This document shows positions 53,901-64,000 of a stretch of DNA of 64,000 nucleotides, one piece after another. The stretch comes from Aphis gossypii (Eukaryota; Arthropoda; Insecta; Hemiptera; Aphididae). Numbering within the stretch: the first letter of the stretch is position 1; every line of letters starts with the position of its first letter. Made by a program: the position numbers and the translations under genes. The notes under the pieces were generated by a model. The model had not been told where the DNA came from. It saw only the letters and a program-made list of their open reading frames with translations, and did not search any database. The stretch covers positions 16,368,001-16,432,000 of the forward strand of contig NC_065532.1 in assembly GCF_020184175.1 (NCBI RefSeq). Reading direction: 5' to 3'.

Positions 53901-55408
53901 TCGCATTATGTACAAATTCAACTGTTTCAACAAATTAAGAATGTAATGTTCATGAAAAAAATTATTTCCATTTGCTATATGATATATCTCTACCATCAGT
54001 TACTGAGTTACACCATTCGGTTTACCAAGAAAATATTTACTACTACAGGTAAAATATATAATATTATGTAATTTACTATTAACCATTTTCCTTTTATATT
54101 TTTCAAAAATATAATCCATGAACACCAATATTTTAATAGAAAAACTTTTTAAAATACAAACAATTTCAACTTGACTAAACAGTATACGATTTATAGCTGA
54201 AAAATATTTTTGCTAAATTAGTTCTGAATACAGAAAACCAATTACGCTAATGAAATTAAAAATTGTAACACATGTTTGGTATATTCATTTTTTTTTTAAT
54301 TGTGTTCCATTTAAATTCAATTACCATTAAATGGTTTAATTATTTTCTCGTATAAACGGATTTTAACACATTAATAAAATAGTTTTTCGTTTTTTTATAG
54401 CCGCATTGCTACATTGATAAAATATAGCAATAAATTCATACTTCGTTTATAAATTATAATAATATTACAGATATAAAACTTTAAAACATATAAAGCCATT
54501 TAGGTTGTTAAATTATTTAAACATAAAGTATATTATTATATCATAAATAACACCTACCTACTATTATTGGTTATATTAAATTTAATAAAAAATATATCTA
54601 TAGTTTGTTTTAAACTCAATATCTAAATGGCATAATTATTATAATCATATTCCCAATTATGATAAGTACCTGATTCTCCACCTTACGAAAACTCTTATTT
54701 TTTAGTAGCGCATTACGTGTTAGAAAACCATTTGGTTCAACTATGAGTGTACGAATGACCATAATTGTAAATACAAAGCAAATAGAAAAATAGAAAATAA
54801 ACCAATATTGTAAACACAAAGATTATTAATATATTTCATTTGACAAATTAATTTTTCTAATCACTTTTTTGTAAGTATATAAAAATCAATCAAAAAAATT
54901 GATAACATGTATTGAATGTACTTATAAAAAGTCTAAAAAAAATTGAATTGTATTGCTCGTATGAACTTTATAATATAATATATTGTGTGTGAGAATAAAA
55001 ATTAAAAAATAATAATAATAAATTAAATATTAATTGTATTTTGAAATGAATACTTTGCCGACTTAATGTAATTGGCCTATAGATACTAGTAATGACGGGC
55101 AAAAATATAGTAATTTAGTAGTAAAGAATATTATAGCTCATACAAATATACAATTATATAAACTCTTCAATACAATTTTTTTATAAGAAGGTAAACCTAT
55201 ATATATATAGAACATATGTCTGTGTTGCATAATATACGTAACATTTATATGTACTTTTTAAAAGAAACCATTTTGTTCTCCCCAATAACAATATGTAAAA
55301 TAACCCTCACTCAACTATTACTTGCAGATTAGGTTAGATTTGTTCAAATAAATATGCACTTTTCATACTAGTAAAATGTTCTAAAAAATACAAAAACTAT
55401 GATTTACA
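50936..55408. other. AT-rich non-coding DNA
   Basis: About 4.5 kb of AT-rich DNA. 52240-52600 is pyrimidine-rich with TTTTTTTTCA words. A 94-codon minus-strand frame (51322-51606) and a 67-codon one (54616-54819) match nothing I know. A run of A lies at 52587-52601. Confidence 0.6.
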
Positions 55409-55416
55409 GTCTGTAC

Positions 55417-55656
55417 CAGGGGTGGCCAACATGAATGTGTTCGCGTGCGACATGGACAAATACAATTATACCAAGAGTCAAAGTATTTGTAAATACATCA
55501 TATTATATAATTTGATAAATTTTAATAAACGACTACCAAAAAATTAAAATTTGTAACAATACTAAGAAAATTTTGATTTTATAGATAAGACGTGAACCAC
55601 ATCTGACTAAGACGAGAGCCACATGCGGCTCGCGAGCAGCAATTTAGCCACTCCTG
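55417..55656. mobile_element. Non-autonomous hAT element (240 bp) with target duplications
   Basis: The left end CAGGGGTGGCCAAC and the right end, read on the minus strand, CAGGAGTGGCTAAA are hAT-type terminal inverted repeats. The 8-bp flanks gtctgtac (55409-55416) and gactatac (55657-55664) agree at 6 of 8 positions. Near the right end, GAGAGCCACATGCGGCTCGCG is the subterminal GC-rich block seen in this hAT group. The interior is AT-rich and non-coding. All these signals agree, so this is the best-defined element in the window. Confidence 0.85.
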
Positions 55657-55848
55657 GACTATACAGTAGACACAAGACATACTGTCATATATACATAACA
55701 AGGAGGTAATTACTTTAAAACATCTATTTAACACGATTTTATTGTTTATTATTTAGTTATTCAAGATTGGTTAGATATCGCTTGATTGGATATCGTAATT
55801 TTGTAATTAACAAGCCACATTTAAGTGGTAAATGAATGGGGAGATCAT

Positions 55849-56548
55849 ATTTTGCGCCAATTTTATTACTTGTAATTTGCGCCACAAATAGGTTTATTTA
55901 AGTACGTATGTAATTTGCGACAAAATATAATAATATAACATGTATTTTGGGATACACATACAAATTAATTTTAATATTTTAAACCACGACAGAAAACGAA
56001 ATGGAATATGTAATTTGCGCCACGCTTTCAATAATATTTAATTTATCAACAAAATAAAATTTATTGATAGAAAACACTTAGTTTCGTCATTAAGCTATAA
56101 GTTTAAAAAAAAAGTGAGTAAGCTAAGTATTATAAGTAGCTATAGTTATTTAATTTCAAAAATTATATGTTACCGATATTACAAAAATAGTAGGTATATA
56201 CAAAACGAAAATTTACTTATTTAATTTACATGGAGTTTGTTTTACTTATATACATTTATTTATAATTATAATATGACTGATTTTTATATGTTTTATTACT
56301 AAACGAAAATTTACTTATTTAACATGCATGGAGTTTGTTTTATTTATAATTATAATATTGATGGCGCTAATTATAATTTTAATAAGGTGAAAAATGGCGT
56401 AGATTACAATTTTAGTAGGTACAGGTGGCTCAGATTAGTTAATGCCTTTTTATTTAATTTTATTTGGCGCAAATTACCAAAATAAATTTTTAGATGTGGC
56501 GCAAATGACATATATTTTTTTGGGAAGGGTTGTTTTTGGCGCAAATTA
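55849..56548. mobile_element. Fold-back element with arrays of TAATTTGCGCCA motifs
   Basis: The left arm carries TTTGCGCCA (55851), TAATTTGCGCCA (55873 and 56011) and TAATTTGCGACA (55911). The right arm carries the reverse complement: TGGCGCTAATTA (56362), TGGCGTAGATTA (56395), TGGCTCAGATTA (56426), TGGCGCAAATTA (56465), TGGCGCAAATGA (56497) and TGGCGCAAATTA (56537). In between is a partial tandem duplication with a 98-base period (from 56203). There is no coding capacity. The opposed orientation of ten copies across one centre is the form of a fold-back (Foldback/MITE-type) element; the family is unknown to me. The outer limits are approximate. Confidence 0.65.
56203..56361 (+). repeat. Partial tandem duplication, 98-base period
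   Basis: AACGAAAATTTACTTATTTAA followed by CATGGAGTTTGTTTTA occurs at 56204 and again at 56302. The second copy is incomplete. It lies at the centre of the fold-back element. Confidence 0.8.
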
Positions 56549-57199
56549 CATAAGTCCAATGAATATGAATTAAGGGGTAGTTTATTTTTTACTAATTGTT
56601 GATTAGACCATTAGTCATGCCACGTCGCTACAATGTGATGAATCATCTTTATTAAATCACCGTTGGATAGTGGATAGTAAACAATGTATTAGCAATAAAT
56701 TATTGATAATAACAATTTTTGCTGCAGGCCATATCACGAATTCATAAATATTATTTTGGCTGTATTGCAACACAGATAGTGGATAGCCACGCACGCACAT
56801 CATAATACGTAATATAACACATCAACACACCTATATAGGTAATACTATATTTTTCATTGTTTGGTCGCACCACTGCAAGAGTTTATATAGTATGTATCAT
56901 AATGACATTATTACACGCGAAGCATTGTCAATATTAATATCAATATTATTAATAATATAATAAAAAAAATGAAATAATTACGACGATGTGCGAAATGCGC
57001 CGTACCATGTAATATACAAAATGATTATATACATATATATACATATACATTACATACAAAGTATGCTTATTGCTTATACTCTCGTCCTAAGCAATAATTT
57101 AGTGTATATTCGTATACATAAATTATGTATCATTTAATCGTGGAAATCCTAATCTTTAGAATATACTCAACTTAAAAATGTATGACATCAAAGATAATT
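56549..57199. other. AT-rich non-coding DNA
   Basis: AT-rich with repeated ATATACATATAC words at 57025-57055. No gene recognised. Confidence 0.5.
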
Positions 57200-57728
57200 T
57201 TTATGTTTAAACTATTAAACTTCAAGCTCTCAGATTTTTATGGCATTTAATGAGTGTCTTGAAGTGATACATACTTTTCTTCAAACAAATTTTTATAGTT
57301 TCTGAGTTATTAGTACTGTAATATTGTGGATGGTTATATGTTATAGGCTTAATATGATTTGTAGATCGAATACAAAATAAAAAAATAATCATCAATACAT
57401 TTTATTCGAGATCACTTGTTCGTGAATCCTATGATTATAGTTATAGATATTATATTGTGTAGTACAAAATGTTTTCAAAAAAAAATTATCGACTTAAAAT
57501 TTTTCAGGTTAAAATGGAGGATAGTGTTATTTATAAAAAAAAACTGGTTTAAATCGCCACAACGTGCAAGAACACTCCTTAAATTACTTGAAAAAAAAAA
57601 TCGTAATCATGCAGCCGGTCTTTAAGTAGAATATTATGTACATTTATAAACACTGTATAAATGAAAATTAGAATTTGAATAAAGGATAACATTTCCGGGT
57701 GATGAACGTGCTCGGTGAATCGCTCTGT
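57200..57728. mobile_element. Inverted-repeat element, GGTGAATC family, copy 4 (left end missing)
   Basis: The right end reads GAACGTGCTCGGTGAATCGC and then TCTGT, close to copies 1 and 3. Just inside, GAAAATTAGAATTTGAATAA repeats the subterminal block of copies 1 and 2. Upstream are TTCAAGCTCTCAGATTTTTATGG and TTTTTATAGTTTCTGAGTTATTAG, in the style of the family's interior. No matching left end is visible, so it is truncated or the end is worn; the left limit is a guess. Non-coding. Confidence 0.5.
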
Positions 57729-58110
57729 ATATAATATAGTGTATTGTAATTTACACATAATATCATATATAGTAAAAAAAATAATAGCAATAAGTCCTCG
57801 ACTGCGCATAATCGAATGCCTTTCGATGGAAATGCGATTGGCCACGGGCACTGTTAAGGGATTTAATGTGGCGAAGACGACGAATATCGTATACAATTCG
57901 TGTATACATGTGAGTATACAGTTATATCGTATAATATATATGTACATATATAAATAGTTTATGAGGCGAAGATTAAAAAACATACATTGTATTATATTAT
58001 TGTATACTATTTATATTATATATATATAGGTAAGTACGCGACGACCACGCGCGCGCGATTTATCCGACTAACGGCATGCCGGCAAACATATAATAATAGT
58101 AATACGCGTG
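57729..58110. other. Small CpG-rich patch with donor-like GTAAGT
   Basis: 57790-57890 and 58030-58085 are of balanced composition with CGCGCGCG at 58048-58057. ATAG|GTAAGT with GT at 58030-58031 is a strong splice-donor match on the plus strand. The open frames on each strand here (80 and 134 codons) show no domain I know. It may be a non-coding exon edge. Confidence 0.3.
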
Positions 58111-58902
58111 CTTATTTATAATATTACATTATTATTATTATATAGGTGTGCATTTGATATCGAACAATTTTTATTATTTTTTTAATCCAAAACGGTTTTT
58201 TTTTTTTAACGTCCATAACGGTATAATTTTACAACACGCTCTCTACAGCTCTATATACGTACACTATATACGCACAGTATTCCTCCTACTAATTATATTT
58301 TTTTTTTACACCGATGCATATGTTAATTATTTTTGTATATTATAACACGAATCTGTAATATTGGAAGCACAGCTCTGATATCTGAGCGTATATAGTAGTG
58401 TTATACTGCAGTTGTTCAAAGTTAACCACAATTCTTTATTAGTTCATCGAGATACTGAGAAATATACACAATAATATATATTTACGTTATGTCATTTAAC
58501 GTATTAAAATTGTCTTTAAATTTCAATTAGGTATAGTTCATCACTGCATATCTATTATACTACGATTATTTGTCTTGTAATTCTCTTGCTAATTTTTTCG
58601 TGAATTTTACTGATCCCAATACTTGGAAGTGAAAACTGATGGTTTCGATAACAAAAAAGTTTTATCGCATCAACGTGAAACTTAAATAAGTACTTACCGA
58701 AAATAAAAAAACCAACCAGAATAATTTTAATATCTATACAGTATACAAGTAATATTACATGCTCCTTAATATATATACATATATTTTTTTTAAGCATGAA
58801 AACAATATGGTTGAATTTGAACCACTCTACGTAGAGATATTAAGTATTTCCAATTATCGAGGACATGATAATGTACATTGAATCCTATGCGTATATACTT
58901 AT

Positions 58903-59346
58903 ATGTCTTATGTACGATATCTTATCTACGACCATTGTCGTCATCAATCGATCTTGAATTTTTTGAAAACTCATTTTTACACTCACCACTTATGTGCTCA
59001 TATGTATTACCAAGCTATAAAAGTTCCAGTGTCTTATACATACGTTTATAAACATCAATGGCGATTATACATTATGTTCAAAGAGAGAGGGGCAAAAATA
59101 AAGCCAACCCTCCTCCACCACATAGCATTTAAATATATAAAATATATATGGTATACCAGATTATTGACAGCTTTTGTGTTGGTCGATCGTAACAACTTAA
59201 AAAACTCAAAGGTCCATAAAAGTTGGCCACCTTTGGTGTCTACATATTATAATATAAAATATACAAAATCAAACCCCAAGGAGAGACAATCCACCTATCC
59301 CTCCCCCCTTATAACAGCCACTGATAAACATAATATAATATTATAA
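58903..59346 (+). CDS. Unrecognised 147-codon open frame (doubtful gene)
   Basis: The frame runs from ATG 58903 to the TAA at 59344-59346, with an upstream in-frame stop at 58879-58881. This is the longest open frame in the window not made of simple repeat. The product is rich in Tyr, His, Lys and Ile, basic, with no signal peptide, clear membrane segment or known domain. An AATAAA lies three bases after the stop (59349-59354), but this word is common here. By my rough count a frame this long is unlikely by chance at this A+T content, though the local composition is somewhat more balanced. It could be a lineage-specific gene, part of a decayed mobile element, or chance. I see no splice structure or promoter. 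Confidence 0.15.
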   Translation: MSYVRYLIYDHCRHQSILNFLKTHFYTHHLCAHMYYQAIKVPVSYTYVYKHQWRLYIMFKERGAKIKPTLLHHIAFKYIKYIWYTRLLTAFVLVDRNNLKNSKVHKSWPPLVSTYYNIKYTKSNPKERQSTYPSPLITATDKHNIIL

Positions 59347-59354
59347 TCAATAAA

Positions 59355-62300
59355 TGATAATTTAATTGTTAAGCATAAAAAGATCTTAAGAACATAGTAG
59401 TTTTATGCAAATCACATTTAGTGAATTGCCAAACTCTTATTAGGTATATTTCATTTTAAAACCGTTTCACTGTGTTCATTTTAGTTTATTATTATTATTA
59501 TTAATATATTTTACATATCCAGCGCTATTATGACGTGTCAAAAAGTATTTTAAGTATATTTTATATACTTCAATGAACATTGTGTACAGGTACATAGGAC
59601 TAAGCACCTGCAGCATAATAAATCGAACGAATTTTAATTTATTTTATCGCGCCGACACCATTCGATGGCAGTTAGGTATACTGTCATTTCATATTAAAAC
59701 GCATCGGTTATATTATTATTTATTATTATGCTTAATCGATTACAGTTATTTATTTATTTTTTTATTTTATGCCCGTTATTTCATTTTTCGAGTACATAAA
59801 TATAAGACCAGTCCACAGACGACATTATCGTTACAAGCGCGTGTTAAATGCAGAAATATTAAATGATTTTTGAAAAATGTAAATAAAACATAGTACATAA
59901 TAATATATTTATATTATACAGCCTCATTCACAAATAAATATGTACGACAAATGTCAAATATGAAATAATACAAATAGATATAAAATATTCAAGCAGCGAG
60001 TTCCGGATAATCAATATTTGGGTTGTATTATAATTTATAATATGATTAAAACGTTTCGATACAATGTATTACAACTCCTCGATACAGTGTAATTTAATAC
60101 ACTTTCGCACATCCGAAGAAAAAAATTAATGTGAAGATATTTTAAGTGTATGTATGACAGCAGTTGTAAATATACTCCTGCAACTTGCAAGTGACAGGTG
60201 AAAAAAAATGTACAGTATCCACTAAGAAAAAAAATTCAACACGATTTTCTGGTATTACCTGCAGTACCTACCTATTTACCTACACTATGCGGTTATACAA
60301 TTTTTTTTTTTATTTTTTTTTCAGGGATAACATAATAATATAATCAATTACAAATTTACAATTTATAATATCTGTCAAACAGCATACAACCGACATCGCA
60401 AATTAAATTGAGTTTCGTATACCCCGTCACTATAATATTATCGTGAGTTAATTTCTGGTTGTATCGTGTTGTTATTATTAAATCCATAAGTTGAAAGATC
60501 AGTGTGCAACATAATCGCACGTGACTCATCATGAGTGTCACGACTTCAGTACACGTATTTAATAGAGTAACCTGCAATAGGTATTTTATGGTTACCTACT
60601 TAAATAGATTAATATTGTCGTCTATGCGCTTACCACGGTATAATTTAAAATAGCTTGACACGTGACAAACTTAAATAGTATGAATGCGCTCTTACACTTA
60701 TTATAGTATACATTTTATATCCACGGAAAAATGACGCACCGTTGACAAGAGATTATATATGACGTTAACGACCTCTCGTTCCGTTAATAGGCAATTTTGA
60801 GCGTTGAGCCCATTAAAATTTCAAGTAAAGTGAGAGTGTATTTGGCTTCTCCCTTTCAGTATTCTAAAAATTTTATCATAACCTAATGTAATTTTGTTTT
60901 AAAAACTGTCAGGTGGCCACTAACCATTTACATTATATAGAACGATCGCTGATTTAACCTTAAAATACTATAATATCTTTTTTTCTGTCCCTCATAAAAA
61001 ATCTTATAAATAAATGACTTGTGAAGTATCTTCTATACAACATGTATAATATCGAAATATTTCAGATAAAGAGTTTCGAATTAAAAACTTTGTTTTGTAA
61101 ATAATATACGAAATACGAATGCATGTATTTAAACAAATTACTAAAATAATGTAATATTTTTCTAGGAAACTTTAATACTTGGTCACGAAAATTCAACGGT
61201 AAGTATTGATATCTACAGCGTCGTGTTTTGTGTGATGATCGATAAGAAACGATACAAAATATAACATCAAAATTATTATTTTAAAAGGTATACGCAAGGA
61301 CTAATATTTAATAATAATTTCATCATTAGATTTACTTCAATTTCAATTTTAATTTTAAGGTTTTATTACCAATGACAATGAATATTAGATTATATTATTA
61401 TGATAGCAATCTTTAAGGTTCAAACGCTCGAAAAAAATGTTTTTTTGCAATCGATTTACTCTACACATTCTTGTTTAATAATTTCAAATTTTTTTGGTGA
61501 TTAGGTGTTATCAATTATTACTCTTTAATACCTAGCTATTTCTCACCCATAACTCTTCCCTAAGATTTTAAGTACCTACAACCTGTACATAATATAGATA
61601 TCATATTGAATTCATATTATATAATATATGGTCTTTCGCTGCATCTATCGTCGAAACCGGTACAATGCCACGCGGATGATCGCATCGCAATATTCGTCTG
61701 TAATAAATAAATAAATAATCAATAAATAACGATATTATTTAGACAAAATACCTATAATATATTAGTATAAAGAATTTGTATTACAAGAACGTTATACAAA
61801 TTAACGTTTCGATCAGATAATGATTTCGGCCGCGCGTATATATTATATAGGTATATAATACATCAATATATCAATATATTTTATTATTATTTATATAATA
61901 TGATATGGAGACGACTACTGTGCGCGTGCACAGAAAAATCCGTTATATTGGCCTGGTAGATATATATTATATTTTAGTACCTATAATGTACGTCAGCGCG
62001 CCATCGCTTTTTGTCATCGCCAAAGATTCGTGTGTTCATTTCGTTTCTTCCAATAGATTATGCGGGGACTGGAACGATAGGAATGCTCACTGTCTTATTT
62101 TTTTTCAATTTTTCCGCTGACACTTTTTCTCGTCTCTGAGTCTGACACACACTACAATAAATGTTGCGGACTGCGGTCGTTAATAATTTACCAATATGAT
62201 AGTTATTGTTATTAAGTCGTTTATTTCATATAAATAATATAATTATACATTCCTAAACTATGTATTATAATTTATTATAACTATACGGGAAAGTTATATA

Positions 62301-62859
62301 TATTATATTATATACTCATGTAATATTTCCAACTAGAATCTAGATTCTAAACTGTTCGATTGGAGACTTTGAACCAACATGCTTGAGCCGAAAAATGTTC
62401 AATCACATAAACTAGAATAATGTATTATCCAGACCATGTGGACGACATATTATCATGACAACCTATGTAGTACCTATGAGTAGGTACGTACCTATCATAA
62501 CATCTTTGAAATAATATCTTATAACAAAAATGTCATTGAAGTTTAAACACATCATATTTTAAACTAGTTTTTTTTAAAAATCTTTTCGATTAAATCATTA
62601 TATAGTTATTATCATATTATATTGTATTATATATTTAATATTTATTATTATTAAAAAAAAAAACTAATTTATTTATCATAATCCAAACTTTAATCACATA
62701 TTACACAGCAAAAATCTATTATATTATTACCATTAAAAAGCTTAAATCAGTATTTAACACTGAATATTATAAAAAAATGAACCTCTTAAATATTAAACTG
62801 TTAGTATTTCACAGCATTTTCAACAATGTCAACAATTATATATATATATATATATTATG
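59355..62859. other. AT-rich non-coding DNA
   Basis: AT-rich with a T-rich run ending in CAG at 60300-60324, which resembles a polypyrimidine tract with an acceptor but is followed by no open exon. Mixed-composition patches lie at 60740-60860 and 61900-62160. A (TA)n run is at 62837-62855. No gene recognised. Confidence 0.55.
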
Positions 62860-63299
62860 CTATAATCCTTGTACTTTTTGCATTATGATGGGCTTGATTC
62901 TCTCGATAAGAATTTTTCCAGTCGAACCTGATACTATACGTAATTATTCTATTTGTAGATTAAATTTGACAAAATATAAATACTTCTTGTAACACTTGTT
63001 CTTGTTTTAAGAAGCGTATGAATTTCCATATTAAAACGTGATTTGCTCCAAGTACCAAGTGCTGCATTGAAAGTGTAGTACCATCCTTAAACCGAATTAT
63101 TCGTTCGTACAAGATCTTGTATCACTAAATTATAGCAGTTCTGCATGTTGACATTAATAAACATCACCGGACGTCGACTATTACCGTAGTTGAGACGCTT
63201 AATCCACGTGTCCTCAAAATAATGAACCATTAGATACAAAATAATTTTATTTTCAATAAAATAATTTGATTCAATTAAATCATTAAAAAAAAAATTATT
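62860..63299 (-). pseudogene. MULE-type (Mutator-like) transposase remnant
   Basis: Read on the minus strand from about 63299, the sequence gives LMVHYFEDTWIKRL, then RRPVMFINVN, then QDLVRTNNSV, a TAA stop (63087-63089) and GWYYTFNAALG. This fits the end of the transposase domain of MULE elements that often carry FLYWCH or SWIM fingers: YFE-x-TWIG, RRPP-x-F, then TNN-x-x-EGWH-x-x-F-x-x-x-LG. The stop replaces the usual Glu of the EGW motif by a single base change. After a frameshift, EQVLQEVFIF and GKILIERIKPI continue the tail. There is no upstream DDE region and no terminal repeat in view, so it is a truncated dead copy, probably running only a little past 62860. Confidence 0.75.
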
Positions 63300-64000
63300 T
63301 TATTAATTGGAACATAAGCTATAAGCATAAGTAAGTGCACTTATAGATGTTATGTTTATAATGAAAATTCTACATATTCAATGTGCACATTTTTTTATCC
63401 ATTTTTTGTATTTCACAACGATTTTATAAGACTGTTAAAATGCTAAGACGTCAATTTACAATCTAGTTATAAAAATCCCGTACAATAAAGCGGTAAGATC
63501 AATACCATATTTTTATCTTCGTTGCATATATATGTGCAAGTAACAAATACCCAACAAACTAGCAACTATTTTCAAATTTTTAAATATTAAATACAATTAA
63601 ATACGAAATGTCTATCTCCGATATAATATTATAAATATTAAGCTTATAAAAATCAGTTTAAAATATGTTTTGTTCAGTCATTATATAGTATAGAAAACAA
63701 TGAACATATTTTGACCGGTCACCGACAATCAACCGTTAGATGAAAAGGTAAAATAGTATTTAAAAGCTTATAAATATATGGTTAGGTAGGTAGTAATTTT
63801 AGAGTAGCTTATAAGTCCCCTCACAATTCCCTCTCTTGGTGGCTAAATTCCTGCGAAATCCTGACAAAATTGATTAAAAACCTATCCTAACCTTGTGTGG
63901 TCAGCTTGTTTCAATTATTTTATTGATTCTCTGCAACAAATACCGCAAGTTCATTAAATTATTTTGTTATAGATTTGTGGTTTCATGCGGCGTATCATTG
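63300..64000. other. Non-coding DNA at the window edge
   Basis: AT-rich, then a more balanced stretch (63800-63910) with CCCTCACAATTCCCTCTCTTGG. No frame reads as a known protein. It may be the start of a feature outside the window. Confidence 0.45.

Noticed and set aside
57579..57983. 134-codon minus-strand frame
   Set aside because: It overlaps the end of a mobile element and an opposing frame; no domain recognised.
59027..59323. Possible hAT element from CAGTGTCTTATA to its CACTG end
   Set aside because: The ends share only a few bases and the 8-bp flanks do not match.
60840..60862. Acceptor-like TTCTCCCTTTCAG
   Set aside because: No open exon follows; stops come within about ten codons in all frames.
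1..64000. tRNA, rRNA and CRISPR signals
   Set aside because: No GGTTCGAATC-type box B with a matching box A, no recognisable rRNA core words and no regularly spaced direct repeats were found by reading.

Overview
This window is AT-rich eukaryotic DNA, by eye about three quarters A+T, with no recognisable functional protein-coding gene, no rRNA or tRNA gene and no CRISPR array. The best guess for the source is an aphid (Hemiptera, Aphididae). That is inference from style: long AT runs with ATAATATTAT-type words, at least eight exact copies of the palindrome TAGGTACCTA, CpG-dense islands that are not depleted of CpG, and mobile elements of kinds common in aphid genomes (hAT derivatives, pogo-like, MULE transposase relics, small inverted-repeat elements). 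It reads as intergenic DNA or one very large intron.

Layout. 1-5.2 kb is plain AT-rich DNA with one slightly GC-richer patch (2.3-2.9 kb). At 5.17 kb there is a small hAT-like element, then a CpG cluster (5.76-6.06 kb) that ends in a splice-donor-like site. 6-13 kb is AT-rich apart from a GC-richer island at 7.8-8.15 kb. 13.06-14.85 kb is the largest CpG-dense block, with trinucleotide repeats and a good donor-like GTGAGT; a related island lies at 16.3-16.74 kb. 16.8-17.6 kb and 21.8-22.7 kb hold two members of one inverted-repeat family whose ends read GGTGAATC...; a short member is at 35.2 kb and a truncated one at 57.2-57.7 kb. 22.7-30 kb is empty AT-rich DNA, followed by a CpG cluster at 30.17-31.58 kb and a smaller one at 33.58-33.84 kb.

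The right half is rich in dead transposons. A TA-flanked 953-bp pogo/Tigger-like element (37.4-38.4 kb) keeps a broken DNA-binding domain. A probable LINE tail is at 40.6 kb and a CpG island at 41.2 kb. A near-perfect long hairpin lies at 49.75-49.91 kb, and an 805-bp hAT element with a decayed transposase C-terminal region at 50.1-50.9 kb. A 240-bp hAT element with 8-bp target duplications lies at 55.4 kb. Beside it is an unusual fold-back element (55.85-56.55 kb) with four TAATTTGCGCCA-like motifs on one arm and six inverted ones on the other. A MULE-type transposase relic is on the minus strand at 62.86-63.30 kb.

No genes work together here as far as can be read. The candidates for function are the CpG-dense islands (possible promoters or 5' non-coding exons), three small unrecognised open frames (33.57, 49.04 and 58.90 kb), the 49.75 kb hairpin and the dispersed TAGGTACCTA palindromes. 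The 55.85 kb fold-back is the most structured unexplained element.
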